This document shows positions 43,325 through 52,819 of a DNA stretch of 64,000 nt, in pieces. Numbering within the stretch: the first letter of the stretch is position 1; every line of letters begins with the position of its first letter. A model generated the notes under the pieces. The model was given only the letters and a program-made list of their open reading frames with translations, did not search any database and had not been told where the DNA came from. Source of the stretch: Rhizobium sp. Root708 (GTDB lineage Bacteria; Pseudomonadota; Alphaproteobacteria; Rhizobiales; Rhizobiaceae); assembly GCF_001429725.1 (NCBI RefSeq), contig NZ_LMHV01000042.1:124073-188072 (forward strand). Reading direction: 5' to 3'. The position numbers and the translations under genes are program-made.

Positions 43325-43510
43325 TCAGGCGGCGTTCGCTTCGTTGCGGATGCGTGCCTTGATATTATCCACCATGTTTTCACGGATGATGGTTTCGCCG
43401 TGCGCTGTCTTCATGTGATCGACAACCCGGCGAACGACTTCCGCATCGTCGTTTGCCCGGGTGTGCCAATCGCATCCCGGTACAAGCGTTCCACATTCGA
43501 AAATTCTCAT
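43325..43510 (-). CDS. DUF1059 small protein
   Basis: A 61-residue protein that begins MRIFECGTLVPGCDW and continues DHMKTAHGE. The spaced C, C and H residues suggest a small zinc or metal-binding unit. It matches DUF1059, of unknown function. It has a very strong GGAGGACGGA ribosome site. Confidence 0.8.
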   Translation of the reverse strand: MRIFECGTLVPGCDWHTRANDDAEVVRRVVDHMKTAHGETIIRENMVDNIKARIRNEANAA

Positions 43511-43587
43511 TCCGTCCTCCTGTCTTGGGTCGACCCGACGTCACGCGGGTGACGGTTCAGGTCAATGCTCGAAGGGGCAAGAAGGTT

Positions 43588-43611
43588 CCGGCCGGTTGCT
43601 GCGCCGGCCGG
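43588..43611. terminator. GC-rich hairpin between two small genes
   Basis: CCGGCCGG appears twice as a perfect 8-bp inverted repeat with an 8-base loop (TTGCTGCG), 11 bases after the stop of the 86-residue gene on the minus strand. No T-run follows on either strand. Confidence 0.45.
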
Positions 43612-43621
43612 CAACTGGATG

Positions 43622-43882
43622 CTATTCGGGCATGGCCCAAGCGCGGTAGCAGTCGGTGCTCACCTGATTGTCCTGGCCCTTGGCCAGATTGGACAATTCT
43701 TCCGGCGAACGGCCGCTGGCGAGCTGTAGTTTTACTTGCTCGACATAGCAGGAAAGGGGCAGATCGGACCCGCTCTTCGCTCGCATCTCTTCCGCAATTC
43801 GTTGCAGGAACTCCGGTGCGTCGAGAATGCGTGGTGTCTGCTGAATCCCCGCCGCCGACGGTGACCCACTCTGTATCGTCAT
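43622..43882 (-). CDS. small conserved hypothetical protein
   Basis: An 86-residue protein (MTIQSGSPSAAGIQQTPRIL...). ATG 43882 follows GGAGGATTG. There is a conserved-looking central stretch, CYVEQVKLQLASGRSPEEL, and no signal or membrane segment. I do not recognise the family. Confidence 0.65.
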   Translation of the reverse strand: MTIQSGSPSAAGIQQTPRILDAPEFLQRIAEEMRAKSGSDLPLSCYVEQVKLQLASGRSPEELSNLAKGQDNQVSTDCYRAWAMPE

Positions 43883-43982
43883 GACAATCCTCCTCCGATT
43901 GTTACGCACGAACGTTTGCTAGGTTACTACTCAACCCTCCGAATTGAAAGCATTCCGAGCACCTCGATCACACTTTCCCCGA

Positions 43983-44897
43983 TTACGGCCAGCGCACCAT
44001 GGGGGGCAGCGATGAAAGAATGGACTCGACATTTCCTCCCGTCTTCAGGCCGAAGATCGTTCCACGATCATAAAGGAGATTGAACTCCACATAGCGCCCG
44101 CGGCGAATCAATTGTTCTTCACGATCCTGTTCTGTCCACTGTTTATTGAAGTTGGCGCGAACAATCCGTGGATAAACCATGGAAAACGCGCGGCCGACGT
44201 CGCGCGTGAAGGCGAAATCGGCGTCCCAGCCGCCGATCTCCTCGCCGGAATGCAGCCAGTCGTAGAAGATGCCGCCAATGCCGCGATGCTCGTTTCGGTG
44301 CTTCAGAAAGAAGTAATCGTCGCACCATTGCTTGTAGGCCGCGTAGTCGGCGACAGCGGAGTGGGTGCGACAGGCAATTTCCATCGCCTTGTGGAAGAGG
44401 CGGCTGTCCTCGTCCTCCTGGTCGCGCCTGCGATCGAGAACCGGCGTGAGGTCCGCACCGCCCCCGAACCAGCGGCTGGAGGTGACGACCATGCGGGTGT
44501 TCATGTGCACGGCCGGAACGTTCGGATTGACGGGATGAGCGATCAGCGAAATGCCCGATGCCCAGAAGCGGGGATCTTCCTTGGCGCCTGGCATTTGCGC
44601 GCGCAGATCCGGTGCGAATTCGCCGTAGACGGTGGAGGTGTGGACGCCGACCTTTTCGAAAACGCGGCCATGCATCATCGACATGCGGCCGCCGCCGCCA
44701 GCACCGTTCTCGCGCTGCCAGTCCTTTGCCACGAAGCGGCCGGGGTCGCGATCGGAAAGTGGACCCGTCAGCTCGTCCTCGATCGTTTCGAAGGAGGCGC
44801 AGATCGTGTCGCGCAGCCCTTCGAACCACGCACGGGCGGCCGTCTTCTTTTCCTCGATGTCCTCAGGCAAGCCGATCGGCAGGTCTGGTCGTTCCAT
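43983..44897 (-). CDS. hemF: oxygen-dependent coproporphyrinogen III oxidase
   Basis: A 304-residue enzyme that oxidatively decarboxylates coproporphyrinogen III in haem synthesis. Typical stretches are VHMNTRMVVTSSRWFGGGAD, CDDYFFLKHRNEHRGIGGIF and the C-terminal GRYVEFNLLYDRGTIFGLKT. The start at 44897 has GGAG nine bases upstream; a longer frame to 45047 is not supported. No FnrL/FixK-type TTGAT-N4-ATCAA box was found upstream. Confidence 0.96.
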   Translation of the reverse strand: MERPDLPIGLPEDIEEKKTAARAWFEGLRDTICASFETIEDELTGPLSDRDPGRFVAKDWQRENGAGGGGRMSMMHGRVFEKVGVHTSTVYGEFAPDLRAQMPGAKEDPRFWASGISLIAHPVNPNVPAVHMNTRMVVTSSRWFGGGADLTPVLDRRRDQEDEDSRLFHKAMEIACRTHSAVADYAAYKQWCDDYFFLKHRNEHRGIGGIFYDWLHSGEEIGGWDADFAFTRDVGRAFSMVYPRIVRANFNKQWTEQDREEQLIRRGRYVEFNLLYDRGTIFGLKTGGNVESILSSLPPMVRWP

Positions 44898-45075
44898 TGG
44901 CGTCGTCTCCGGTGAGCCTGCATCCCCCGATGCGACTCGTCGTCTGTCACTGTTGCTTCCTGATAGCAGTTGCATTCCGCGCTCGCCAGCAGCGCGAGTC
45001 GCGCCGTGAGGTTGGCTCAGATTCGACTCGCAAAAAGCGATTTTCAATACTACGTTTTCTTCCAGAGGTAGACTT

Positions 45076-45336
45076 ATGACGAAAATCCCTGGACCGCCGT
45101 CCTTCGACGGGTTGAAGCGACGGATTGCTACCCACCGGGCGGAAGGTACCCCCCGGAAGAATGATCGTTTCGTGCGGCAGACTTATTGCCTCAATTTGCT
45201 TGAGGCGCGGGCAAAGGCCCGTGAGTGGTTCGACGAGTATCCCAAGGCGGCTTATTGGACCGAAGTGGAAAGCTGGCGCCAGATCGAAGGCGACCGCATC
45301 GAATTCACCATGCGGCGCTTGCCATCGGCCGATTGA
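45076..45336 (+). CDS. small conserved hypothetical protein
   Basis: An 86-residue protein beginning MTKIPGPPSFDGLKRRIATH, with LNLLEARAKAREWFDEYPKA in the middle. AGAGGTAGAC precedes ATG 45076. No signal or membrane segment. It looks like a conserved rhizobial protein of unknown function. It is divergent from hemF. Confidence 0.7.
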   Translation: MTKIPGPPSFDGLKRRIATHRAEGTPRKNDRFVRQTYCLNLLEARAKAREWFDEYPKAAYWTEVESWRQIEGDRIEFTMRRLPSAD

Positions 45337-45345
45337 GCGTTCTCA

Positions 45346-46992
45346 CTATTCCGCCGGATTGCGCAGGCGGCTTTCGATCAGAAGGCCGCTCTCATCGAGG
45401 ATCGGATGCGCGACGGAAACGATGTGGGCGTTGATGCGCTTGAGGTCGCGCAGCATGTCCAAGTGCAGAGAACTCGTCTGCAGGCTGTCGGTTCGGCCAT
45501 CCCTCAGTCGTTCCAGATGGCGCTCCGAGGACTGCTTTTCCATGTGCCTTACCTCCACTTTCACCTCCATCAATTGCTTGGCGAGGTTGAAGTCGCGCGT
45601 GACGAAGATCGTCTGGGCGATGCGCAGGTTGTCGATCGTCAGGTGGAAAAGCTTGGTCAGCTCGGCATAGCCGTCGTCGGAGAACTTGAGGCCGAGAGAG
45701 ACTTTCTTGGTGATCTGCGAGAGCAGTCCCTTCTCGATGATGTCGCCGATGTGCTCGAGGTTGATGGCGTAGTCGATGATGACGATGGAGCGGCGACCGT
45801 CCTCTTCGCTGAGGCCGGCGCGGCCGAGCTTCGACAGGTAGACCTTGACCTCCTGCTGAAGCCGATCCACGCGCCGTTCCAATGACGGGATTTCGCCAAG
45901 CTTTGACAGATCGTTCCGCTCGAAGGAGGCCGAGGCCCGCAGCAGCATGCGCTCGATCAGGTCGCCGACGCCGAGCACTTCGCGCGTGGCGCTGGCGAGC
46001 GCCACCACGGGCGTCGCCAGTTCATGCTCGTCGAGGTACCGCGGTGCATCGTCAGGCTGCACATCGGACGAGACCAGCTTCTGCATCAACCTGGACAGCA
46101 GTGGCGCGAACGGCCAGGCGAGGGCGGCAAGGAGAACGTTGAAGCACAGATGGATATCGACTGGCAGTTTGGCGGGCGCCAGCGGCAGCATCTCGAGTGC
46201 ATCGGCTGCGTATCCGGCAATCGGGAGCATAAGGAGGCAGCCGATCGCGCGAACGATCAGATTGCCGATCGTGACCCGTCGTGATGCCGCTGAACCGGAG
46301 AGCGAGGCTATGACCGGGGGAATGGCGCCGCCGAGGTTCGCTCCGAGCACAAGCACGACAATCAATCCGGCGGACAGGATCCCGGTCGAGGCCAGCGACA
46401 GGATAAGGACGACGGCGGCGAGGCTGGACGATGATATGAACGCGATCCCCGCGGAAAAGGCCAATGCCACCGGCCAGGCATTGTCGAGCAGACCGATGAA
46501 GGCGGCGAGGGCAGGCGACTGGCGCATCGGTTCGGTGGCACTGCTGAGCAGATGCAGGGAAAGAAGCATGAGGCCGATGCCGATCAGCGCCGTGCCCCCG
46601 CCCTGCCGCGAGGAAGAGCCGCTTCTGTAGAGAACGATGCCTACGAGGATGACAAGTGGCGACAGCCACTCGATGCCGGTTGCGACGATCCACGCAGTAA
46701 CCGCCGTGCCGACATTGGCGCCGAGCAGCACGATCTGCGCCATGCGCGGCCTGACCAACTCGCGCTCGACGAAGGACGACACCATCAGGGCCGTGGCTGT
46801 CGAACTCTGCAGGGCGATCGTGGCAAGGAAGCCGGACACGAACGAGCGGGCGCCGCTGCGGGTACCGGATGCAAGGCCCGTCCTCAGCTTGGCGCCGAAC
46901 GCGCGCGAAACGCCGTCCTTCACCTGCGCAAGGCCGAACAGCAGCAATGCCACGGCGCCGAACAGGTTGATCATGACAATTGTGGATTCCAT
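45346..46992 (-). CDS. Na/Pi cotransporter family protein
   Basis: A 548-residue protein. The N-terminal two-thirds hold about eight to nine transmembrane segments with the paired Na/Pi signature pieces (ALQSSTATALMVSSF, then ISSSSLAAVVLILSLAS). A cytoplasmic PhoU-like helical tail runs from about residue 340. It probably moves phosphate with sodium, possibly as an efflux or low-affinity carrier. It converges on the 86-residue gene with nine bases between. Confidence 0.88.
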   Translation of the reverse strand: MESTIVMINLFGAVALLLFGLAQVKDGVSRAFGAKLRTGLASGTRSGARSFVSGFLATIALQSSTATALMVSSFVERELVRPRMAQIVLLGANVGTAVTAWIVATGIEWLSPLVILVGIVLYRSGSSSRQGGGTALIGIGLMLLSLHLLSSATEPMRQSPALAAFIGLLDNAWPVALAFSAGIAFISSSSLAAVVLILSLASTGILSAGLIVVLVLGANLGGAIPPVIASLSGSAASRRVTIGNLIVRAIGCLLMLPIAGYAADALEMLPLAPAKLPVDIHLCFNVLLAALAWPFAPLLSRLMQKLVSSDVQPDDAPRYLDEHELATPVVALASATREVLGVGDLIERMLLRASASFERNDLSKLGEIPSLERRVDRLQQEVKVYLSKLGRAGLSEEDGRRSIVIIDYAINLEHIGDIIEKGLLSQITKKVSLGLKFSDDGYAELTKLFHLTIDNLRIAQTIFVTRDFNLAKQLMEVKVEVRHMEKQSSERHLERLRDGRTDSLQTSSLHLDMLRDLKRINAHIVSVAHPILDESGLLIESRLRNPAE

Positions 46993-47195
46993 GCCGGTGC
47001 CGTCTTTTTCTATCCTTCGGCATGAAGAATGCGGTCCGCAATCTCAAGCATACGATATGCTCAAAATATTGAAATCACAGCGATTCACATGCGTCTTTTA
47101 TTGTCCGGCTAATAACTATACGCGCCTTTGGCGAATTCACAATGCCGTCTGCGACATATTCCGGGACAGACCGGCGCTGGCCTGACGCAGCCTTT

Positions 47196-47657
47196 TCAAG
47201 ACCATACGGTCTGTCGCATCGCCTCGCCGACGATCATCGCTGCGGATACGGCAACGTTGATCGATCGCTGCCCTTCCACCATCGGAATGAGAATCCGCGC
47301 GTCCGACCGGTCATGGACATTGTCAGGAACGCCGGCGCTTTCGCGGCCGAAGAGCAGGATGTCGTCGGGGCGAAAGGCAAAGTCGGTATATCGGCCGGAT
47401 GCCTTGGTCGAGGCGAGAACCAGGCGGCGGGGCGTCCTCTGCCGCCATGCGTCGAAGTGGCCCCAGGTCACATGCCGCGTGAGCGCCGCGGCGGCAATAT
47501 AATCCATGCCCGCGCGCTTCAGGTTCCGATCCGATATGTCGAAGCCCGCAGGCTCGATGATATCGACCGCGAAACCCAGGCAGGCGGCAAGCCGAAGGAT
47601 CGTTCCCGTATTGCCGGCGATGTCCGGTTGATAGAGTGCTATCCTGAGGTCTGTCAT
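47196..47657 (-). CDS. trmL: tRNA (cytidine(34)-2'-O)-methyltransferase
   Basis: A 153-residue SPOUT methyltransferase that methylates the wobble ribose of certain tRNA-Leu. Motif 1 is YQPDIAGNTGTILRLAAC, motif 2 LLFGRESAGVP, and motif 3 has RSINVAVSAAMIVGEAMRQ, which forms the SAM-binding knot. ATG 47657 gives the standard N-terminus (MTDLRIALYQPD). Confidence 0.93.
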   Translation of the reverse strand: MTDLRIALYQPDIAGNTGTILRLAACLGFAVDIIEPAGFDISDRNLKRAGMDYIAAAALTRHVTWGHFDAWRQRTPRRLVLASTKASGRYTDFAFRPDDILLFGRESAGVPDNVHDRSDARILIPMVEGQRSINVAVSAAMIVGEAMRQTVWS

Positions 47658-48044
47658 ATCGATGCCGCCATGTTGCTTTTGCGGAAATCTACCTATTGCA
47701 GCAGTGTTGCGGGCGCAACAGCCCCGGTATTGGTGCCTATTGGCCGGTTTTTCGGCAAATAGGGGCTGGAATTTTGGGCGAATTCGCGTTATCGGTGCAC
47801 ATCTTTTAATCGCCAGAAGGGAGCGCCAAGATGGAAATATTGCCGCGTATGCGCTCTCGACGCGTGAACCCACGACTGGCGACCTGGCACGCCTAGTGCC
47901 ATTTCTTTCCTGAATCCCCATTTTTGATCCAATGCGCGGCTGTCACGGCCTCGCCCCTTGAACGTCCGGTTCCCGATTTGTGCCTTCGCGCGGTGTTTTG
48001 CGCGGGCAGGGCGGCCGGAACGCTGAAGTTTCGGAGCATTCTCG
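47658..48044. other. 387-bp divergent gap between trmL and an ABC exporter gene
   Basis: It holds two inverted repeats, TGTTGC-GGGC-GCAACA (47705-47720) and CCTATT(G)GCCG / CGGC(A)AATAGG (47736-47763), plus a 21-codon open frame at 47831-47896 with a good ribosome site. No RNA gene was recognised. Confidence 0.5.
47831..47896 (+). CDS. possible 21-residue upstream ORF ahead of the ABC exporter
   Basis: ATG 47831 follows AAGGGAGCGCCAAG, a good ribosome site. The predicted peptide begins MEILPRMRSRRVNP and ends ATWHA; it is basic, with six Arg. It could be a leader or regulatory peptide, or chance. It ends 148 bases before the ABC gene start. Confidence 0.3.
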   Translation: MEILPRMRSRRVNPRLATWHA

Positions 48045-49901
48045 ATGTTTGGCTGGTTTGAACAGCGCCTCAATCCTTTCCCCACGGAAGAACCAAGCGT
48101 TCCGCCGAGGGGCCTCTTTGCCTTCTGCTGGCACTACACCAAGCCGGCGGCGCCGTGGCTGGGCATCATGGCCGTGCTGACGGCCTTCATCGCCATCGGT
48201 GAAGTGGCTCTCTTCCAGTTCCTAGGCGATGTCGTCGATTGGCTGACCAAGGCTGACAAGGCAACCTTCCTGCAGACGGAATGGCCGCGCCTTGCATGGA
48301 TGGGAGGCTTGATCCTCATCGGTCTGCCGCTGGCCGCCGGGCTGGATTCGCTGATCATGCACCAGGTGCTTCTCGGCAACTATCCGATGATTGCGCGCTG
48401 GCAGATGCACCGTTTCCTGCTGCGCCACAGCATGACCTTCTTCGCAAACGAGTTCGCCGGACGCGTTGCGACGAAGGTGATGCAGACATCGCTCGCCGTG
48501 CGCGAGACCGTGATGAAGATCCTCGACGTCTTCGTCTATGTGGTCACGTACTTCCTGACGATGATCATCGTAATCGCGGCCGCCGACTGGCGGTTGATGA
48601 TCCCGATCCTTGTCTGGCTCGCCGTCTATGTCGGCATCGTTTCCTATTTCGTTCCGCGGCTTCGCAAGATCGCGGCGCAGCAGGCAGATGCGCGCTCGAT
48701 GATGACCGGACGCGTGGTCGACAGCTACACGAACATTGCCACGGTGAAGCTGTTTTCGCATGCCGGGCGGGAAGAAACATACGCACGTAGCGGCATGGAG
48801 GAGTTCCTCGGAACCGTCCATGCGCAGATGCGCCGCGTGACCCTGTTTCACATCTCCGTCTACATGAACAACTGCGTTGCGCTGTTCGTGATATCGGGGC
48901 TGTCGATCTGGTTCTGGCTGAACGGGCAGATCTCCGTCGGCGCTATCGCGATTGCCATCGGCCTCGCGATGCGCGTCAACGGCATGTCGCAGTGGATCAT
49001 GTGGGAAGTCTCGGCGCTGTTCGAGAATATCGGCACGGTCTATGACGGCATGGAGATGATGTCCAAGCAGCACGACATCATGGACAAGCCCGGGGCTCCG
49101 CAGCTTACCGCCAAGAAGGGAGCGATCCACTACGATCACATCCGCTTCCACTACGGCAAGGGCAAGGGTGTCATCGACAACCTGTCGCTCGACATCAAGC
49201 CGGGCGAGAAGGTGGGCCTGGTCGGCCGTTCGGGTGCCGGCAAGACGACGCTGATGAACCTGCTTCTCCGCTTCTACGATCTGGAGTCAGGCCGCATCAC
49301 GATCGACGGGCAGGACATCGCCGGCGTTTCGCAGGAGAGCCTGCGCGAGTTGATCGGTGTCGTCACGCAGGATACCTCCCTGCTGCACCGCTCGATCCGC
49401 GACAACATCGCCTACGGTCGTCCCGACGCTTCGGATGCCGAAGTCACCCAGGCGGCAAAACGCGCCAATGCCTGGGACTTCATCGAGGGGCTGGTCGACA
49501 TGCAGGGACGCAAGGGGCTCGACGCGCAGGTCGGCGAGCGCGGCGTGAAGCTCTCCGGTGGTCAGCGCCAGCGGATCGCGATCGCCCGTGTGTTCCTGAA
49601 GGATGCGCCGATCCTCGTGCTCGACGAGGCCACGTCCGCGCTCGATTCCGAGGTCGAAGCTGCGATCCAGGAGAACCTGTTCGCGTTGATGGAAGGCAAG
49701 ACGGTTATCGCCATTGCCCACCGGCTCTCGACGCTGACGGAAATGGATCGCCTGATCGTGCTCGACAACGGCAGGATCATCGAGGCGGGAACGCATCTTG
49801 GTCTGGTTCAGCAGGGCGGTGTCTATGCCGATCTGTGGAACAGGCAATCGGGCGGCTTCATTGCCGATCACTCCGAAGACGCCGAAGCGGCGGCGGAATA
49901 A
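48045..49901 (+). CDS. ABC exporter, fused permease-ATPase (half-transporter)
   Basis: A 618-residue MsbA-type half-transporter. Six transmembrane helices occupy about residues 35-330. The nucleotide domain has Walker A GRSGAGKTT, signature LSGGQRQRIAIAR, Walker B ILVLDEATSALD with the catalytic Glu, and the IAHRLST switch. It must dimerise; a near relative lies 455 bases downstream on the same strand, with its own promoter space and a terminator between. Substrate unknown (drug, lipid or peptide). Confidence 0.9.
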   Translation: MFGWFEQRLNPFPTEEPSVPPRGLFAFCWHYTKPAAPWLGIMAVLTAFIAIGEVALFQFLGDVVDWLTKADKATFLQTEWPRLAWMGGLILIGLPLAAGLDSLIMHQVLLGNYPMIARWQMHRFLLRHSMTFFANEFAGRVATKVMQTSLAVRETVMKILDVFVYVVTYFLTMIIVIAAADWRLMIPILVWLAVYVGIVSYFVPRLRKIAAQQADARSMMTGRVVDSYTNIATVKLFSHAGREETYARSGMEEFLGTVHAQMRRVTLFHISVYMNNCVALFVISGLSIWFWLNGQISVGAIAIAIGLAMRVNGMSQWIMWEVSALFENIGTVYDGMEMMSKQHDIMDKPGAPQLTAKKGAIHYDHIRFHYGKGKGVIDNLSLDIKPGEKVGLVGRSGAGKTTLMNLLLRFYDLESGRITIDGQDIAGVSQESLRELIGVVTQDTSLLHRSIRDNIAYGRPDASDAEVTQAAKRANAWDFIEGLVDMQGRKGLDAQVGERGVKLSGGQRQRIAIARVFLKDAPILVLDEATSALDSEVEAAIQENLFALMEGKTVIAIAHRLSTLTEMDRLIVLDNGRIIEAGTHLGLVQQGGVYADLWNRQSGGFIADHSEDAEAAAE

Positions 49902-49905
49902 CAAA

Positions 49906-49938
49906 AGCCCTCCCTGATCCGTTCAGGGAGGGCTTTTT
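49906..49938 (+). terminator. rho-independent terminator after first ABC exporter
   Basis: AGCCCTCCCTGA and TCAGGGAGGGCT form a perfect 12-bp stem with a five-base loop, followed by TTTTT. It begins five bases past the ABC stop codon. Confidence 0.95.
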
Positions 49939-49950
49939 CAATTGCGGGTT

Positions 49951-50193
49951 TCAGTGGTTGTCGGCTGACAGGCTGTCGGCCCAATCGATGACCCGATGCC
50001 CTTCCACAGCCATGCTGTTGGCGGAGGCAAAGGCGCGCAGGACGGCTAAACGCCGTTCTTCCTCGCGATCTATCCAGGCAGAAATCGCCTCCGTCACGAT
50101 CTGATCGTAGGGTATCTCGAACTGTTCGATAATCGCATCGAGCCTCTCCGCCAGCGGCAGGGGAATACTCGACGTAAACGTCTTCGTCTGCAT
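49951..50193 (-). CDS. ribbon-helix-helix protein (CopG/ParD-like), no partner toxin seen
   Basis: An 80-residue protein. The N-terminal beta strand and two helices (TFTSSIPLPLAERLDAIIEQ, then YDQIVTEAISAWIDREEERR) fit a ribbon-helix-helix DNA-binding domain. Such proteins are often antitoxins, but no toxin gene is next to it: downstream lies the ABC terminator. It is read against the two flanking ABC genes and might regulate the second one. Confidence 0.7.
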   Translation of the reverse strand: MQTKTFTSSIPLPLAERLDAIIEQFEIPYDQIVTEAISAWIDREEERRLAVLRAFASANSMAVEGHRVIDWADSLSADNH

Positions 50194-50355
50194 TGCGGCC
50201 GTCTCCCGTGAAATGCTACCCTACGCCGAGATTGTGGCGAGTTATGCTTCATGCAACGGCGATGCCGTTGATGTTACCAAACGTTACGAAAATATAAGGT
50301 TTGTCCGGCGGGCGTTTTTCTTCCCCGCTCCGGCTTATAAGCCTATATCCCAAAT

Positions 50356-52260
50356 ATGCTCTTGAATCGACTCTTTCGTATCTTCGAAAACTGGATTGAA
50401 CCCTTTGCGCCGCGCGACAATATTCAGCCGCCGCGCTCAACCCTTGGATTCATCTCGTTCTATATCGGCCAGGCGAAAACGCCGTTCATCGCGATGCTTG
50501 TGCTCGGGGGGCTTTCGGCTGCGATCGAAGCGGCCTTGTTCTGGTTCGTCGGCCGTGTCGTCGATATTCTGGCGACCATAACTCCGGCGGCAGGGTGGAG
50601 CGGACTTCTCGCCGCGCATGGCGCCGAATTGTTCGGCATGCTCGTCCTTATCGGCGCGGTCCGCTTCGTCGTGGCCCTGCTCATCGCGCTAGTTGATCAG
50701 CAGGTGATTACGCCTGGATTCTACAACCTGGCCCGCTGGCAGTCCTATCTGCACGTTTCCCGCCAGTCGCTGTCGTTCTTCCAGAGCGATTTTTCCGGGC
50801 GTGTCGTCAACAAGGTCTGGTCGGCCGGGCAGGCCGTCGGCGATCTTGTCACGTCGCTGATGGAGAGCGTCTGGTTCGTCGGAATCTACGCGGTCACGAC
50901 GCTGGTGCTGGTTGCGCGCCTGGACTTCACGCTGGCTGCCGTCGTGCTGGCCTGGCTTTGCGCCTTCGGCATGCTCGCCCGGTACTTCGTGCCGCGTATC
51001 CGCTTCCATTCGCGCGAGACCGCCGAAGCGGCTTCGATGCTCAACGGCCGCATGGTCGACGCCTACAGCAATATTCAGACGTTGAAGCTCTTCGCCCGTG
51101 ACGAGGAGACCGACCGCTACATGCGGGAAGGCTTCGATTTCTATCAGGAAACGGTTCTGCGGTTCACCCGCTTCATTACCGGTGTTCGGGCGTCGATGGC
51201 GCTGGTCTCCGGCATCATGATCGTCAGCATGGCGGCGCTCAGTGTTCACCTGTGGCTTCAGGGACTGATCAGCGCCGGCGCCGTGGCATTTTCGCTGGCC
51301 CTGGTGTTGCGTCTCAACTTTCTGCTCGGGCGCCTGATGACGCAGTTCAACGGTATCATGCGCAATCTCGGGACGATCCAGAATTCCGCCGAGCTGATCT
51401 CGCAGCCTCTGGGGCTGGTCGATCGGCCGAATGCGCCTGAGTTGGTCGTCAAGGAGCCAGGTATCCGCTTTGAGCACGTCTCGTTCCACTACGGCAGGGG
51501 CAAAGGCGTTATCGACGACTTCTCCCTGACGGTTCGCCCGGGTGAGAAGGTCGGCATTGTCGGCCGGTCGGGTGCCGGAAAGTCGACGCTCGTGAGCCTT
51601 CTGCTGAGGCTCTACGATCTCGAAGGCGGGCGGATTCTGGTCGATGGCCAGGATATTGCCGCGGTCAACCAGGAATCGCTCAGGATGCAGATCGGCGTCG
51701 TCAGCCAGGATACGTCGCTGCTGCATCGATCCGTGCGCGACAACATCCTTTTCGGGCGACCTGATGCAGGCGAGGGGCGCTTGATCGAGGCTGCCCGGCG
51801 GGCCGAGGCGCTCGGATTTATCGAGCGCCTGCAGGATCAGCAGGGGCGTAAGGGTTTCGACGCGCATGTGGGAGAGCGCGGCGTCAAACTTTCCGGCGGT
51901 CAGCGGCAGCGCATCGCGATCGCCCGCGTGATGCTGAAGGATGCGCCGATCCTCGTGCTCGACGAGGCAACGTCGGCTCTGGATTCCGAAGTCGAGGAGG
52001 CGATCCAGTCGAACCTCAACCGGATCATGGACGGAAAGACTGTCATCGCGATCGCGCACCGATTGTCGACCATCGCGGCGCTCGATCGCCTCATCGTCAT
52101 CGACGGCGGAAAGATCATCGAAGAGGGGACGCATGAGGCCCTTCTGCGCAAGCGCGGGCTCTATGCCGAATTGTGGGCTCGGCAGTCTGGCGGCTTCCTT
52201 GCTGTCGACCTGCCCGAGGATACGGGCCGTGGTGCCGGCCAGGAGATCAAGGTAATCTGA
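50356..52260 (+). CDS. ABC exporter, fused permease-ATPase (half-transporter)
   Basis: A 634-residue relative of the upstream exporter. Transmembrane helices occupy about residues 30-330. The ATPase domain has GRSGAGKST, LSGGQRQRIAIAR, ILVLDEATSALD and IAHRLST. All catalytic residues are canonical, unlike heterodimeric exporters that have one degenerate site, so it can work as a homodimer or pair with its neighbour. Substrate unknown. Confidence 0.9.
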   Translation: MLLNRLFRIFENWIEPFAPRDNIQPPRSTLGFISFYIGQAKTPFIAMLVLGGLSAAIEAALFWFVGRVVDILATITPAAGWSGLLAAHGAELFGMLVLIGAVRFVVALLIALVDQQVITPGFYNLARWQSYLHVSRQSLSFFQSDFSGRVVNKVWSAGQAVGDLVTSLMESVWFVGIYAVTTLVLVARLDFTLAAVVLAWLCAFGMLARYFVPRIRFHSRETAEAASMLNGRMVDAYSNIQTLKLFARDEETDRYMREGFDFYQETVLRFTRFITGVRASMALVSGIMIVSMAALSVHLWLQGLISAGAVAFSLALVLRLNFLLGRLMTQFNGIMRNLGTIQNSAELISQPLGLVDRPNAPELVVKEPGIRFEHVSFHYGRGKGVIDDFSLTVRPGEKVGIVGRSGAGKSTLVSLLLRLYDLEGGRILVDGQDIAAVNQESLRMQIGVVSQDTSLLHRSVRDNILFGRPDAGEGRLIEAARRAEALGFIERLQDQQGRKGFDAHVGERGVKLSGGQRQRIAIARVMLKDAPILVLDEATSALDSEVEEAIQSNLNRIMDGKTVIAIAHRLSTIAALDRLIVIDGGKIIEEGTHEALLRKRGLYAELWARQSGGFLAVDLPEDTGRGAGQEIKVI

Positions 52261-52819
52261 GCGGGCTTCGCCTGTGGTGGAAGATATGCCAAGGCGGCGA
52301 ATGCGCGTCCTGACGTGTGGGCGGATCGCCAGCAGAAATGTCGCGGCAATCGCCGCCGTGAAAGCAAAACCGCGCTCCCGGTGGGCATCGGAACAACGTT
52401 CGGCATTATAGCTTTCGAAGCAATGTCGGGCGCGAAGCTATAAGCGAAAGCTCACGCTCAGTATTGTATCCTGCCGCTCAAGGATATTGCTCCGGGCGGT
52501 CCAGAGACACACACAGAATAAAGTCTCTTTCGCGAAGCTGCGTCGATAGTCTAGCGCCAGTATTTCCGCATGCGGCCGCGAGCTAGTGTTTTGTGCGTCG
52601 CAGCAATGTTGCAAGCATGTGATTGTCTTTAAAAATCGACCTGAGATTACCGCGACATTGTGCCCGGATGGCCTTGCCAAGGCTGGACATAATTTGCGAT
52701 CAAGCATAGAACGCGCCGGATTGGTGGGGAATCTATGGTCGAATTGTGTCATGACAGATTCGCCGCTGCGAGGGGCAAGGCGGAGTTCCGCAAAATTTGC
52801 GTAGAGGATGGTTTAAGCC
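52261..52819. other. 559-bp gap upstream of petABC
   Basis: No convincing gene: short open frames on both strands lack ribosome sites and recognisable composition. The petABC promoter must lie here but I could not pick it with confidence. The base composition is patchy, with AT-rich stretches at 52420-52520 and 52610-52650. It could hide a small RNA. Confidence 0.5.

Noticed and set aside
52586..52804. A 72-codon open frame upstream of petA
   Set aside because: No ribosome site, no recognisable protein features, and cysteine/serine-rich composition unlike its neighbours.
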